From contig JAUNJF010000010.1 in the NCBI GenBank assembly GCA_030533405.1, forward strand, positions 1 through 64,000: DNA of 64,000 nt, in the 5' to 3' direction. The translations under genes were made by a program, and so were the position numbers. The notes under the pieces are model-generated. The model was not told the DNA's origin, did not search any database, and saw only the letters and a list, made by a program, of their open reading frames with translations. This document shows positions 42,889 through 51,902 of the stretch, in pieces. This stretch comes from Eubacteriales bacterium (GTDB taxonomy: Bacteria > Bacillota > Clostridia > Lachnospirales > Lachnospiraceae). Positions within the stretch are counted from its first letter, which is position 1, and each line of letters opens with the position of its first letter.

Positions 42889-43368
42889 ATGGAAGTACTC
42901 ACAGTAATCGGATTTGTGTTACTGGTAATCGGTATCATTTTAATGGGGATTGAAATGGTAATTCCGGGTTTTGGAATTCCAGGAATATCAGGAATCATTA
43001 GTATTGTGATTGGTGTTTTATTGGCGGCGAAATCCTTAAAAGAAGGGTTGACAATTATAACAGTTGTAGTTGTGATTTTAGCAATTATGATGACAGTTAC
43101 CATTGTTTTTTTTCATTCTGGAAGGGTGAAGTCACCGATTAGCTTAGAGGAAGCATTAGATGCAGGCCCCGGATATTTAAATTCCTCTGATCTTCAGTAC
43201 TTAGTTGGAAAAGAAGGGATGTCGATTACAGTATTACGACCAACTGGAAAATGTGATGTAGACGGTGTGTCTTTTGAAGTTCGAAGTGAAAATGGATACA
43301 TCGAAAAATCGAAAAAAATAAAAATTGTGAAGGTACAGGGAAATACACTGATCGTAAGAGAGTGTTGA
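42889..43368 (+). CDS. NfeD-family membrane protein
   Basis: The 159-residue product has two or three membrane segments (about 4-50 and 57-78) around MVIPGFGIPGISGIISIVIG, then a C-terminal OB-fold-like domain (YLVGKEGMSITVLRPTGKCD; NTLIVREC). NfeD-like proteins associate with flotillin-like SPFH proteins, and the next gene is floA. GGGGTGAT supports ATG 42889. Confidence 0.88.
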   Translation: MEVLTVIGFVLLVIGIILMGIEMVIPGFGIPGISGIISIVIGVLLAAKSLKEGLTIITVVVVILAIMMTVTIVFFHSGRVKSPISLEEALDAGPGYLNSSDLQYLVGKEGMSITVLRPTGKCDVDGVSFEVRSENGYIEKSKKIKIVKVQGNTLIVREC

Positions 43369-43411
43369 TTCGAATTAACGAATAAACATGTAATAGTAGG
43401 AGGAAGAGGAC

Positions 43412-44374
43412 ATGACAGGACAAATTATTATTATCGGAGTTGTTATATTATTTTTTATTATATTTTTTTCTATGGTGCCAGTTGGATTGTGGGTTTCTGC
43501 AATCGCATCAGGTGTTCGAATTGGAATATTCGATTTGATTGGAATGAAATTAAGACGTGTAAAACCATCGAAAATTGTATTTGCATTGATTAAATCAACA
43601 AAGGCAGGCTTGAATTTAAAAGCGAATCAGTTAGAGGCACACTATTTGGCTGGTGGTAATATTGATAGTGTTATTAATGCATTGATTGCAGCACAGAGAG
43701 CCGGTATGGAGCTTTCGTTTGAAAAAGCATCTGCCATTGATCTTGCAGGCCGTGAAGTATTTGAGGCTGTAAAGATGAGTGTTACGCCAAAGGTTGTTGA
43801 GACATCAAACATTTCAGCTGTTGCAAAGGATGGTATTGAGTTGTTAGTAAAGGCAAGAGTGACTGTTCGTACGAATATTGAGAGATTAATTGGTGGTGCT
43901 GGCGAGGATACGATTCTTGCACGAATTGGTGAAGGAATTGTTACAACGGTTGGTTCTGCAAAAACACATAGCGAAGTGTTGGAAAATCCGGATGATATTT
44001 CAAAGATGATATTAGAAAAGGGCTTGGATGCAGGAACTGCATTTGAAATTATTTCCGTAGATATTGCAGATATTGATATTGGAAGAAATATTGGAGCAAA
44101 TTTGTTAAGTCTTCAGGCTGAGGCAGATAATAAGATTGCACAGGCAAAGGCAGAAGAGCGTAGAGCGATGGCGGTTGCACTTGAACAGGAAATGAAAGCA
44201 GAGGTTGTAAGAGCAGAAGCAGAGGTTCCGAAGGCAATGGCAGAAGCACTTCGTAGTGGAAATGTTGGAGTGATGGATTATTATAAAATGCAAAATGTGC
44301 TTGCAGATACAGAAATGAAATCCAGTATTGGTGAGGGCGTGCATGCCTATGCCGAGAAAAAAGCAGACAAATAA
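43412..44374 (+). CDS. floA: Flotillin-like protein FloA
   Basis: The 320-residue protein matches the FloA (YqfA, UPF0365) family over its whole length: a hydrophobic N-terminal segment (about 3-32), [40 protein letters not shown] and the E/A-rich coiled coil to the end. FloA organises membrane microdomains with NfeD-type partners. Its stop codon TAA forms part of a hairpin-element end remnant (44372-44387). Confidence 0.92.
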   Translation: MTGQIIIIGVVILFFIIFFSMVPVGLWVSAIASGVRIGIFDLIGMKLRRVKPSKIVFALIKSTKAGLNLKANQLEAHYLAGGNIDSVINALIAAQRAGMELSFEKASAIDLAGREVFEAVKMSVTPKVVETSNISAVAKDGIELLVKARVTVRTNIERLIGGAGEDTILARIGEGIVTTVGSAKTHSEVLENPDDISKMILEKGLDAGTAFEIISVDIADIDIGRNIGANLLSLQAEADNKIAQAKAEERRAMAVALEQEMKAEVVRAEAEVPKAMAEALRSGNVGVMDYYKMQNVLADTEMKSSIGEGVHAYAEKKADK

Positions 44375-44387
44375 GTAATTGCGAAAA
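44372..44387. repeat. Remnant end of the hairpin element
   Basis: TAAGTAATTGCGAAAAC matches the element end TAGGTAATTGCGAAACTC and also supplies the floA stop codon. Confidence 0.4.
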
Positions 44388-44410
44388 CAATATAGCGAAG
44401 GAGATTAAGC

Positions 44411-45130
44411 ATGATAAAGGTTATGATTATAGAGGATGAAGAGCATATTCGTAAAATCCTTTCGAAAATGGTGGAAAAGGTCGATGGATTTGAAGTTGTC
44501 GCACAGGCAGATTCCTTTGCAAGTGCAGTGCAGGAATTCTCTGTAAAAAGACCTGAGGTTGTCTTTGTAGATGTAGATTTAAATGGTGATAGCGGATTAG
44601 AGTGTGCGAAGGTTATGACCAATATTGATTCCAAATTAAAGGTTATTTTTGCGACAGCGCACAGTGAATATATGGCGAATGCTTTTGAAATCTATGCATT
44701 TGATTATCTGGTAAAACCGTTTGATATGGAGCGTGTACATAAGACCTTACATCGTATTCAGGAGACAATGGATATCCAGGAAGTACAGCATGCGATAGAT
44801 GGTGATCGTGATCGTTTGTTAATTAAGGGAAAAGAGCAAATGATATTTGTGGATAAAAAAGATATTGTAATGATTGAGCGCGTGGATCATGCAACAAACA
44901 TTCTTACAATGGAACAAACATATCGCACTTCTACTTCGTTAGCTGATTTGGAGGAAAAACTGAATCATAATTTTATGAGAAGTCATAAATCATATATTAT
45001 TAATTTGGAGAAAATATCAAGTGTTGAGCCATATGGAAGGTGGACACATATTGTAAAGTTTAACGGAATACAGGATACGGCGTTAATTACTTCGCAAAAA
45101 TATGATGAGTTAAAAGAGAAATTTGAATAA
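44411..45130 (+). CDS. LytTR-type response regulator
   Basis: The 239-residue product has a receiver domain (about 1-120; acceptor D in VVFVDVDLNGDSG, K in YLVKPFDMERV) and a C-terminal LytTR DNA-binding domain (about 130-239; NFMRSHKSYIINLEKISSVE and YGRWTHIVKFNG). With the GHKL kinase three genes upstream it makes a complete two-component pair of the AgrA/LytR type, with nfeD and floA in between. Confidence 0.9.
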   Translation: MIKVMIIEDEEHIRKILSKMVEKVDGFEVVAQADSFASAVQEFSVKRPEVVFVDVDLNGDSGLECAKVMTNIDSKLKVIFATAHSEYMANAFEIYAFDYLVKPFDMERVHKTLHRIQETMDIQEVQHAIDGDRDRLLIKGKEQMIFVDKKDIVMIERVDHATNILTMEQTYRTSTSLADLEEKLNHNFMRSHKSYIINLEKISSVEPYGRWTHIVKFNGIQDTALITSQKYDELKEKFE

Positions 45131-45169
45131 AGGATTGCAAAATCAGATTTATGTGAGAAAATATCGTGT

Positions 45170-45198
45170 TTGTAATTCGGTACTATTAATATTATAAT
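45170..45198 (+). promoter_or_regulatory. Promoter of the candidate RNA leader
   Basis: TTGTAA (45170-45175), 17-bp spacer, TATAAT (45193-45198). The predicted start falls at about 45205, exactly where the closing stem of the RNA begins. Confidence 0.65.
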
Positions 45199-45204
45199 AA
45201 ATAT

Positions 45205-45325
45205 AGAAGTCCCCAGTTCTTAGTCGAGTGCAAAGATTTGTTTCAGGTCTTTGTATTGCTCGTGTCCAGGTGCACATGTTGAGAGTAGAGACTGTGAACA
45301 CGTAGCAGCTGGGGACTTTTTTATT
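45205..45325 (+). ncRNA. Candidate three-way-junction RNA or leader with terminator
   Basis: P1 pairs AAGTCCCCAG (45207-45216) with CTGGGGACTT (45309-45318) and is followed by T6, a terminator. Inside, P2 pairs GAGTG-CAAAGA with TCTTTG-TATTGCTC, and P3 pairs CGTGT with ACACG plus CACATGTT with GACTGTG. The ribosome binding site of the next gene lies 6-10 bp after the U run, the layout of a riboswitch or attenuator. No known class is recognised. A free-standing small RNA or a palindromic repeat are alternatives. Confidence 0.6.
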
Positions 45326-45340
45326 TTGGAGGTGTATGAA

Positions 45341-45820
45341 GTGGCATATATTGAACATCCGATTCGTCCAGTATATGATGAGACGTCAAAGATTTTAATA
45401 TTGGGAAGTTTTCCGTCAGTAAAATCCAGAGAGCAGATGTTTTTTTATGGGCATCCCAGAAATCGGTTCTGGAAGGTGATGGCGGCTGTTTTTGCAGAGC
45501 AGGAACCTGTTACAATAGAAGAGAAAAAAGCATTTCTTCTTCGCAATCATATTGCAGTTTGGGATGTGATTTATAGCTGTGATATTCAGGGGTCTGCAGA
45601 TAGTTCGATTCGAAATGTCGTACCAACAGACTTGCAATCTATCATTGCGCAGACACAGATTACGCAGGTGTATTGTAATGGAAAAACCTCCGGAGCATAT
45701 TATGCAAAATATCAATACAAGAACACAGGAATAGAGGCAACCACATTACCATCAACAAGTCCTGCAAACGCTGCGTGGAGTTTGGAAAAATTGGTGGAGG
45801 CATGGAGTCAGATTGTATAG
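45341..45820 (+). CDS. DNA-deoxyinosine glycosylase / uracil-DNA glycosylase superfamily
   Basis: The 159-residue product belongs to the UDG superfamily: ILILGSFPSVKSREQMFFYG, HPRNRFWKVMAAVF and the C-terminal LPSTSPANAAWSLEKL. These match the HDG/TIGR04274 deoxyinosine glycosylase group, which removes deaminated purine from DNA. The GTG start at 45341 follows GGAGG by 8 bp; the longer frame runs through the RNA element and is rejected. Confidence 0.85.
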   Translation: MAYIEHPIRPVYDETSKILILGSFPSVKSREQMFFYGHPRNRFWKVMAAVFAEQEPVTIEEKKAFLLRNHIAVWDVIYSCDIQGSADSSIRNVVPTDLQSIIAQTQITQVYCNGKTSGAYYAKYQYKNTGIEATTLPSTSPANAAWSLEKLVEAWSQIV

Positions 45821-45866
45821 GATTTTTCATAATGCCACATACTAACAAAAAAAGTTGGAGGACATT

Positions 45867-46037
45867 ATGAAAATAACAGATAAAAAGAAACCTGTTTCTA
45901 CGATTCCAGATGGTGTGTGGGAAAGCAGTCGTCCAAATGAAGACGAGCATCAGGAACGAATGCAGATGAAAGCATCAACGGATTTGCAGGGAAATGGATA
46001 TCCTGAAAAAACGAAAAATGCAGATAGTGAAATGTGA
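45867..46037 (+). CDS. Small hydrophilic protein of 56 residues
   Basis: The frame starts MKITDKKKPVSTIPDGVWES and is polar, charged and probably disordered, with no cysteine or membrane segment. GGAGG precedes ATG 45867. It lies 46 bp after the glycosylase gene and could be co-transcribed. No family is recognised. Confidence 0.55.
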   Translation: MKITDKKKPVSTIPDGVWESSRPNEDEHQERMQMKASTDLQGNGYPEKTKNADSEM

Positions 46038-46151
46038 AAGAAATGAGAATATCGCGACAAAAAATGATAAGTTTGTGGACATTTTCGTTGTTATAATGTA
46101 CCATGCAAATGATATAGGAATGATAATAACGAAGAGAAGGGTGCGATATAC

Positions 46152-47486
46152 GTGAAAGAAAAAGTATTAAATATGACAGAGGGAAATCCAACGAGGTTGC
46201 TTATTATTTTTGCAATACCGATGATGATTGGTAACATTTTTCAGCAGTTTTATAATGTTGTGGATTCGGTTATTGTAGGAAGATTGGTTGGTGCGGATGC
46301 ATTGGCTGCAATTGGAACAACTGGTTCGATTTCCTTTTTGTTTTTTGCATTGTGTAATGGAATTGGTTCTGGTGGAGGAATTATCACCTCGCAACATTTT
46401 GGAGCGGGAGATGACAGTCAGGTAAAAAGTTGTATTGCAAATACAGCATACATTATGTTGGCATTTCCGTTGGTTGTCGGAACGGTTGCATTTTTTCTTG
46501 CAAAACCGCTTTTGCAATTGTTAGAGACACCAGAGGATATTATGCATGATGCTTTGGTGTATCTTCAGGTAATGTGCGTTGGCTTGGTGTTTGTATCAGT
46601 ATATAATTATGTGTCATCGATGCTTCGTGCATTAGGCGATTCCAAGTCGCCACTTTATTTTTTGATTTTTTCTTGTGTTTTAAATACAATTCTCGATTTT
46701 GTTTTTGTAAAATATTTGCATTTAGCTGTATTTGGTGCAGCGATAGCAACTCTGATTTCACAGTTTGTATCGGGCGTCCTTTCACTTGCTTATGCGATAC
46801 GATATAATTCATATTTCAAATTAGAAAAAAAGGATTTGAAATTCGATATGAATTTGGTTAAGAGTATTGTTCGAATTGGAATACCGCTTTCATTACAGTT
46901 TTCGTTGATTGCGATTTCTTGTATGGCATTGCAACGAGTTGTGAATTCGTTTGGTGCTGTTGCTGTTGCGGCATTTACAGCAACTAGCAGAATTGAGCAG
47001 GTGATTCATCAGCCATATCAGACATTGAGTGCAGCATTATCAACCTATACAGGTCAGAATTATGGTGCGAAGAAGAATGATCGATTGACATTAGGATATC
47101 GAAAAGGTATGAAGTTGATGGCAATTTTTACAGTTATGATGTTGCCGATTATGCAGGTGTTTGGTAAGCAGATTACAGCGATTTTCGTTAAGGATGCAGA
47201 GGTAATTGCAATGGGTGCAAAAGCACTTCAGATTACGAGTTGGTTCTATATTTTCCTTGGTATTATTTATATCGTTCGTGCGGTATTAAATGGTGTAGGA
47301 GATGCGTTTTTTGCTTTGTTAAATGGAATTGTGGAGGTCGTAGGACGTTTCACGGTACCGATTGCCCTTACAACGATTCCTATGATAGGATTGTGGGGAA
47401 TATGGTGGTCTGTTGGTGTTGTATGGTTTGTGAGTGCATTGACAGCGTGGCTTCGTTACTTGAAATTTAAAAGAAAATTAGCCTGA
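46152..47486 (+). CDS. MATE-family efflux transporter
   Basis: The 444-residue product has twelve predicted membrane segments in two similar halves. It starts with GTG and carries family motifs PMMIGNIFQQFYNVVDSVIV, GRLVGADALAAIGTTGSISF, and in the second half GIPLSLQFSLIAISCMALQR. It should export cationic drugs or metabolites in exchange for Na+ or H+. A metallophosphoesterase gene follows after 14 bp. Confidence 0.92.
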   Translation: MKEKVLNMTEGNPTRLLIIFAIPMMIGNIFQQFYNVVDSVIVGRLVGADALAAIGTTGSISFLFFALCNGIGSGGGIITSQHFGAGDDSQVKSCIANTAYIMLAFPLVVGTVAFFLAKPLLQLLETPEDIMHDALVYLQVMCVGLVFVSVYNYVSSMLRALGDSKSPLYFLIFSCVLNTILDFVFVKYLHLAVFGAAIATLISQFVSGVLSLAYAIRYNSYFKLEKKDLKFDMNLVKSIVRIGIPLSLQFSLIAISCMALQRVVNSFGAVAVAAFTATSRIEQVIHQPYQTLSAALSTYTGQNYGAKKNDRLTLGYRKGMKLMAIFTVMMLPIMQVFGKQITAIFVKDAEVIAMGAKALQITSWFYIFLGIIYIVRAVLNGVGDAFFALLNGIVEVVGRFTVPIALTTIPMIGLWGIWWSVGVVWFVSALTAWLRYLKFKRKLA

Positions 47487-47500
47487 TCAGGAGGTAGTAT

Positions 47501-48607
47501 ATGCTTTGGATTATTATTTTTTTGGTAAGTATGACTGTGGCGGTTGCACTGTTTGCTTATTTGGTTTCGCGCATTTCAAAATTTAATATGATGAAAAGTT
47601 TGCTTCCTAAAAAGAAAATTTGGAAAATCCTATGCAGTATGGGGATTATTTTGCTGCCGACGGCATTGCTTAGTTATTTGTGGAGTCCGACCAATGGTGT
47701 GGTTGTACTCATTCATTTGGGTGTGATTTGGCTTCTTTGTGATTTGGTTGGATGGATGATTCAGAAAAAGAAACCTTATCATGGTAAGTGCTATTTCGCA
47801 GGTGTTACTGCTTTGGTTACAACATTTGCAGTACTTTCATGTGGATGGTATTTGGCGCATCATGTATGGCAGACAGATTACATAGTAAAAACGGATAAAA
47901 ATGTAAATGGATTACGCATTGTGCAGTTTGCAGATTCTCATGTGGGAACCACCTTTCATGCAGATGGGTTTGCGAAGCATATGGAAGCGATTCAGGCTTT
48001 GCAGCCGGACGTGGTTTTGATTACTGGTGATTTTGTAGATGATAGCACAACGAGGGAGGACATGATTGCGAGTTGTGCAGCACTTGGCACACTGCATCCA
48101 ACGTATGGTGTATATTTTTCATTTGGAAACCATGATAAGGGATATTATGGTGAGGCACATCGTGGATATAATGCAGAGGATTTGATCGATGAGTTGGAGA
48201 AAAATGGAGTGCATGTGTTACAGGACGAAGTAGAGCTGATTCGAGATGAGTATTATATTATTGGTCGTCAAGATTATTCAGAGGAACAGGCTGGTAATGG
48301 ACGAAAAGATATGGATGCGCTATTACAGGGGCTTGATCCCCAAAAGTATATGATTGTTATGGATCATCAGCCACATGATTATGAGAATCAGCAGGGAAAA
48401 GTGGACTTGGTGCTTTCTGGACATACGCATGGAGGACAGTTTTTCCCAATTACATATGTGGGTGAGTGGATTGGAGAAAATGATCGAACTTACGGATTCG
48501 AAGAACGTGAAAAGAGTGATTTTATTGTAACCTCTGGAATATCGGATTGGGAAATCAAATTTAAAACAGGTTGTAAATCTGAGTATGTGGTAATTGATAT
48601 TGAGTAG
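47501..48607 (+). CDS. Membrane-anchored metallophosphoesterase (YaeI/YkuE-like)
   Basis: The 368-residue product has four N-terminal membrane segments (within about 1-125), then a calcineurin-like catalytic domain with RIVQFADSHVG, VLITGDFVDD, FGNHDKG and LSGHTHGGQFF, the five metal-binding blocks. The stop codon TAG is supplied by the TAGGTAATTG end of a hairpin-element remnant, so the coding end may have been altered. It is probably co-transcribed with the MATE gene. Confidence 0.88.
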   Translation: MLWIIIFLVSMTVAVALFAYLVSRISKFNMMKSLLPKKKIWKILCSMGIILLPTALLSYLWSPTNGVVVLIHLGVIWLLCDLVGWMIQKKKPYHGKCYFAGVTALVTTFAVLSCGWYLAHHVWQTDYIVKTDKNVNGLRIVQFADSHVGTTFHADGFAKHMEAIQALQPDVVLITGDFVDDSTTREDMIASCAALGTLHPTYGVYFSFGNHDKGYYGEAHRGYNAEDLIDELEKNGVHVLQDEVELIRDEYYIIGRQDYSEEQAGNGRKDMDALLQGLDPQKYMIVMDHQPHDYENQQGKVDLVLSGHTHGGQFFPITYVGEWIGENDRTYGFEEREKSDFIVTSGISDWEIKFKTGCKSEYVVIDIE

Positions 48608-48633
48608 GTAATTGAGGGTTTCGTAATTACATA
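48605..48633. repeat. Collapsed hairpin element (copy D1)
   Basis: TAGGTAATTG (left end) is joined directly to GAGGGTTTCGTAATTACATA (right end) with the interior lost. Confidence 0.55.
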
Positions 48634-48649
48634 GAGAAATAATAAGAGT

Positions 48650-48677
48650 AAGGGAACGCAGAGATGCGTTCCTTTTT
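48650..48677 (+). terminator. Rho-independent terminator
   Basis: AAGGGAACGCA-GAGA-TGCGTTCCTT with T5. Confidence 0.85.
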
Positions 48678-48699
48678 GTATTTGTGGGGAAGTATCTTA

Positions 48700-48727
48700 C
48701 CTTACAAAATTGTAAGGTTTCTGTAAG
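48700..48727 (+). promoter_or_regulatory. Operator-like repeats upstream of the Bce-type operon
   Basis: CCTTACA-AAAT-TGTAAGG (48700-48717) is an inverted repeat, and TGTAAG recurs at 48722, 11 bp on, giving one-helical-turn direct repeats as used by OmpR/PhoB-type regulators such as the BceR-like one at 53523. It is separated from the ABC gene by the element at 48778. Confidence 0.5.
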
Positions 48728-48777
48728 ATAAAAAAATGGATGGATATATTCCTCCATGATAATATGACACTATCGGA

Positions 48778-49063
48778 TAAATAATTGCGAAACTCAATTT
48801 GCGATTTTTGTGTTGTACAATATTAACAAATCCAAGTTGGGTCGTAAGGGTAGCATCAGCATGTTAGCACATACTGATAAGTCGTTGTCACATTCCAAGG
48901 CACTTCGTGCGTGTGACAACTTTCACTTAATTGCAAATGTAGCGGTACATAAGGTAGCAAAGTACGCTACCTAAGTACCGACATTCGCAAATATCCCAAC
49001 TTAGATAGTTGTTAATATAAGTACAACATAAATTTACAAGTTGAGAGTTTCGCAATTATTTTA
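48778..49063. repeat. Hairpin element (copy D2), longest copy
   Basis: The ends TAAATAATTGCGAAACTC and GAGTTTCGCAATTATTTTA are inverted repeats. Inner pairs include TTGTACAATATTAACAA with TTGTTAATATAAGTACAA, and GTTGTCACA with TGTGACAAC. The module at 48944-48992 is the reverse complement of that in copy B. No ORF. The element lies between the likely operator and the first gene of the Bce-type module. Confidence 0.8.
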
Positions 49064-49097
49064 TATGGATATGAGTGTAGATATGGAGGATAGAAAG

Positions 49098-49868
49098 ATG
49101 GGTAAAGTACTCGAGGTAATAAATGCAGAGAAATACTACGGTGAGAAAGGGAATTTAACAAAAGCATTAAATGATGTCAGCTTTTCTGTGGAGCAGGGGG
49201 AGTTTGTAGGAATTATGGGTGCCAGTGGAAGTGGTAAGACAACCCTTTTAAATTGTATTTCTACTATTGATCGTTTGACTGGTGGACAGGTATTGATTGA
49301 GGAAAAAAATATCGTTGGATTAAGAGGAGAAAAATTAAACCAGTTTCGAAGAGATTACCTTGGGTTTATATTTCAGGATTTCAACTTGTTAGATACCATG
49401 ACAGCTTATGAAAATATTGCGCTTGCGCTTACGATTCAAAATCGAAAGGTAAAAGATTTAGATGAAATTATTAAAAAAACAGCAGTTGCGTTAGGGATTG
49501 AGGATGTACTTGAAAAATATCCATATCAAATGTCTGGCGGACAAAAACAGCGTGTGGCATGTGCGAGAGCGGTTGTAACAGAGCCAAAGCTCATTTTGGC
49601 GGATGAGCCAACGGGTGCATTAGATTCGAAGGCTTCCAAGATGCTTTTGGAAAGTATGAAAACATTAAATGAAGAAATGGAGTCAACGATTTTGATGGTT
49701 ACGCATGACGCATTTACAGCAAGCTATGCATCTCGCATCATTTTTATTAAAGATGGAAAAATCTTTTCTGAAATTCGAAAGGATGAGAAGGAAAGTCGAA
49801 AAGAGTTCTTTGCCAAAATTATAGATGTCATGAGTGTATTAGGAGGTGACTTGAATGAACTCGTTTAA
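49098..49868 (+). CDS. BceA-type ABC transporter ATP-binding protein
   Basis: The 256-residue product has Walker A GASGSGKTT (about 44-52), Q-loop FQDFNLLDTMTAYENIALAL, signature MSGGQKQRVACARA, Walker B LILADEPTGALD and switch TVTHD-type THDAF. The FtsX/BceB partner follows with a 14-bp overlap. This module typically removes peptide antibiotics such as bacitracin from lipid targets. ATG 49098 follows GGAGG; a longer frame begins in the hairpin element. Confidence 0.9.
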   Translation: MGKVLEVINAEKYYGEKGNLTKALNDVSFSVEQGEFVGIMGASGSGKTTLLNCISTIDRLTGGQVLIEEKNIVGLRGEKLNQFRRDYLGFIFQDFNLLDTMTAYENIALALTIQNRKVKDLDEIIKKTAVALGIEDVLEKYPYQMSGGQKQRVACARAVVTEPKLILADEPTGALDSKASKMLLESMKTLNEEMESTILMVTHDAFTASYASRIIFIKDGKIFSEIRKDEKESRKEFFAKIIDVMSVLGGDLNELV

Positions 49869-51891
49869 AATCTCTCTCAAAAATATAAAGAAAAGTTGGA
49901 AAGATTATTCCGTATATTTCATGACATTAATTATCGGTGTTGCGATTTTTTATATGTTTAATTCAATTGGCCATCAAAAGTTTATGGAGGATTTATCAAG
50001 CTCTGGAAGTGAAATTGTAAAATTATTAACCAGTGTGATTGAGGGTGTGTCGATTGCTGTGGCTTTCGTACTTGGATTGTTGATGGTTTATGCAAATCAT
50101 TTTTTGATTAAGCGAAGAAAAAAAGAGTTTGGTGTCTATATGATGCTTGGCATGGGGAAGAATACCATATCTAAAATTATTATGGGAGAAACCTTGATTG
50201 TTGGAGCAATATCCTTAGTGGCTGGAATTGTTTTTGGTATTTTTGGTTCACAGTTTTTGTCAATCTTGGTTGGGAAAATGTTTTTGGCAGATGTGACAAA
50301 GTATACATTTTTGTTTTCAGGAAAGGCAATGCTTAAAACAATCATTAATTTTGCAATTATTTACTTGGTTGTGTTGATTTTTAATACAGCAATCATTTCA
50401 AAATACAGATTAATTGATTTGTTAAATGCTGGAAAAAAGGGTGAAAAACATATTTTAAAAAATCCTGTTGTTTGTGTGATTTTGTTTGTGATTTCTGCTT
50501 TGGTTTTGGGAAATGCATATTACCATGTTGGAATCGATGCAGAGAATCTTGGTCGTAGTCAGTTTTTAGTACAACTTTTGTGTGGAATTGTAGCGACATT
50601 TTTATTGTTTTGGTCGCTTGCGGGATTTTTGTTGGAAGCATTTAAGAAGACAAAAGGATTATATTTTAAAGGCTTGCATTCTTTTGTGGTTCGCCAGTTT
50701 TGCTCCAATATTAATTCATCTGCATTTGCTATGGCAGTGATTAGCTTGATGTTGTTTATGGCAATGAGTGCTTTTTCGCTTGGTTTTTCTATTCGAAATA
50801 AGTTAAATGAGGATTTGGAAAAAAAGGTTCCTGTAGATGTTACACTAGAGTATGACAAGGGAAAATTGACAAAGTTATTTAAGAAAAAAGGGTATTCAGT
50901 AGATACATGGTTGCAGGATGATTATGTGCAAGTTAAGCTTTATAAAAATAAAAAGATAACCATTGCGGATACGTTGGGAAGCATTATGACTGTTGCAAAG
51001 GAACAATTTCCTTATGCAAAATGGAATTTGCCAGCTACGGTAATGAAGTTGTCAGATTACAATAAGATTGCCGAACTGTATGGAGTTGAGAAGCTTTCTT
51101 TAGGACAGAGTGAATATGCGATGCTTTGCGATATACGAATGATTAAGGAATTGATGGATCAGGCAATTGCAGAGGAAAACACATTAGAGGTTGGCAAATA
51201 TTCTCTTACGAGTGCATATGACGAATGTCAAAATGTTTTTTTGGTGATGTCATTCACTTCATCCAATATGGGAATTGTAGTGTTGCCTGATGAAGTTGTG
51301 GAGGATTCTGCTACAAAATTTAAGTCAAATGGTTATTTTCTAGCAGGGAATTATATGGAAACGGGAAGAAAGGCAAAGCGTGAAATCGACAAAAAAGTCG
51401 ATGAAATTGCAAAACCGCTTTCGGAAACAGACTGGACAGCAAGCAATGTTGAACTTGCACCAATGACATATGCGACAAGAAATGCAGTGTTGGATTCGAG
51501 CAGTGGACTGTCGGTATTAAGTGTATTTCTTGTATTATACATTGGACTTGTGTTTATTATTTCCAGTGCAGCTATTCTTGCACTAAAAGCACTTTCGGAT
51601 GCGATCGATTCGACAACGAAGTACGAAATTTTAAGTAAAATTGGTGCAGGTAAAAATATGATGACAAAGGCATTATTTACACAGACTCTGGTTCACTTTG
51701 GATTACCACTTTTGGTAGCGGTGGTACATTCTGTGTTTGGATTGATGTTTGCAAAGACCACGCTTGCAATTATGGAACTTGATAGCATGTTTTCTGGTGT
51801 TGGCTCTACTGTAGTAATCATGTTGCTTGTATATGGAGGTTATATGATGGCAACCTATTTTGGATGTCGCCGCGTTATTAATATAGACTAA
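49855..51891 (+). CDS. BceB-type FtsX permease
   Basis: The 678-residue product has ten membrane segments and one large extracellular loop (about 300-560), the hallmark of BceB-like permeases. Motifs include YFMTLIIGVAIFYMFNSIGH and the FtsX-domain IKRRKKEFGVYMMLGMGKNT. It acts with its ATPase and the two-component kinase as flux sensor for antimicrobial peptides. The downstream gap holds a hairpin element (51903-52115). Confidence 0.9.
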   Translation: MNSFKISLKNIKKSWKDYSVYFMTLIIGVAIFYMFNSIGHQKFMEDLSSSGSEIVKLLTSVIEGVSIAVAFVLGLLMVYANHFLIKRRKKEFGVYMMLGMGKNTISKIIMGETLIVGAISLVAGIVFGIFGSQFLSILVGKMFLADVTKYTFLFSGKAMLKTIINFAIIYLVVLIFNTAIISKYRLIDLLNAGKKGEKHILKNPVVCVILFVISALVLGNAYYHVGIDAENLGRSQFLVQLLCGIVATFLLFWSLAGFLLEAFKKTKGLYFKGLHSFVVRQFCSNINSSAFAMAVISLMLFMAMSAFSLGFSIRNKLNEDLEKKVPVDVTLEYDKGKLTKLFKKKGYSVDTWLQDDYVQVKLYKNKKITIADTLGSIMTVAKEQFPYAKWNLPATVMKLSDYNKIAELYGVEKLSLGQSEYAMLCDIRMIKELMDQAIAEENTLEVGKYSLTSAYDECQNVFLVMSFTSSNMGIVVLPDEVVEDSATKFKSNGYFLAGNYMETGRKAKREIDKKVDEIAKPLSETDWTASNVELAPMTYATRNAVLDSSSGLSVLSVFLVLYIGLVFIISSAAILALKALSDAIDSTTKYEILSKIGAGKNMMTKALFTQTLVHFGLPLLVAVVHSVFGLMFAKTTLAIMELDSMFSGVGSTVVIMLLVYGGYMMATYFGCRRVINID

Positions 51892-51902
51892 TGCGTGGGA
51901 TT

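Noticed and set aside
44049..44390. Antisense frames under floA
   Set aside because: Leucine/proline- and cysteine-rich shadows caused by the alanine/glutamate-rich coiled coil of floA.
45251..45340. Upstream extension of the glycosylase gene
   Set aside because: It reads through the structured RNA and its terminator, and the SD fits only the GTG at 45341.
49041..49097. N-terminal extension of the BceA-type ATPase
   Set aside because: These codons come from the end of the hairpin element; the SD lies just before ATG 49098 and the family starts there.
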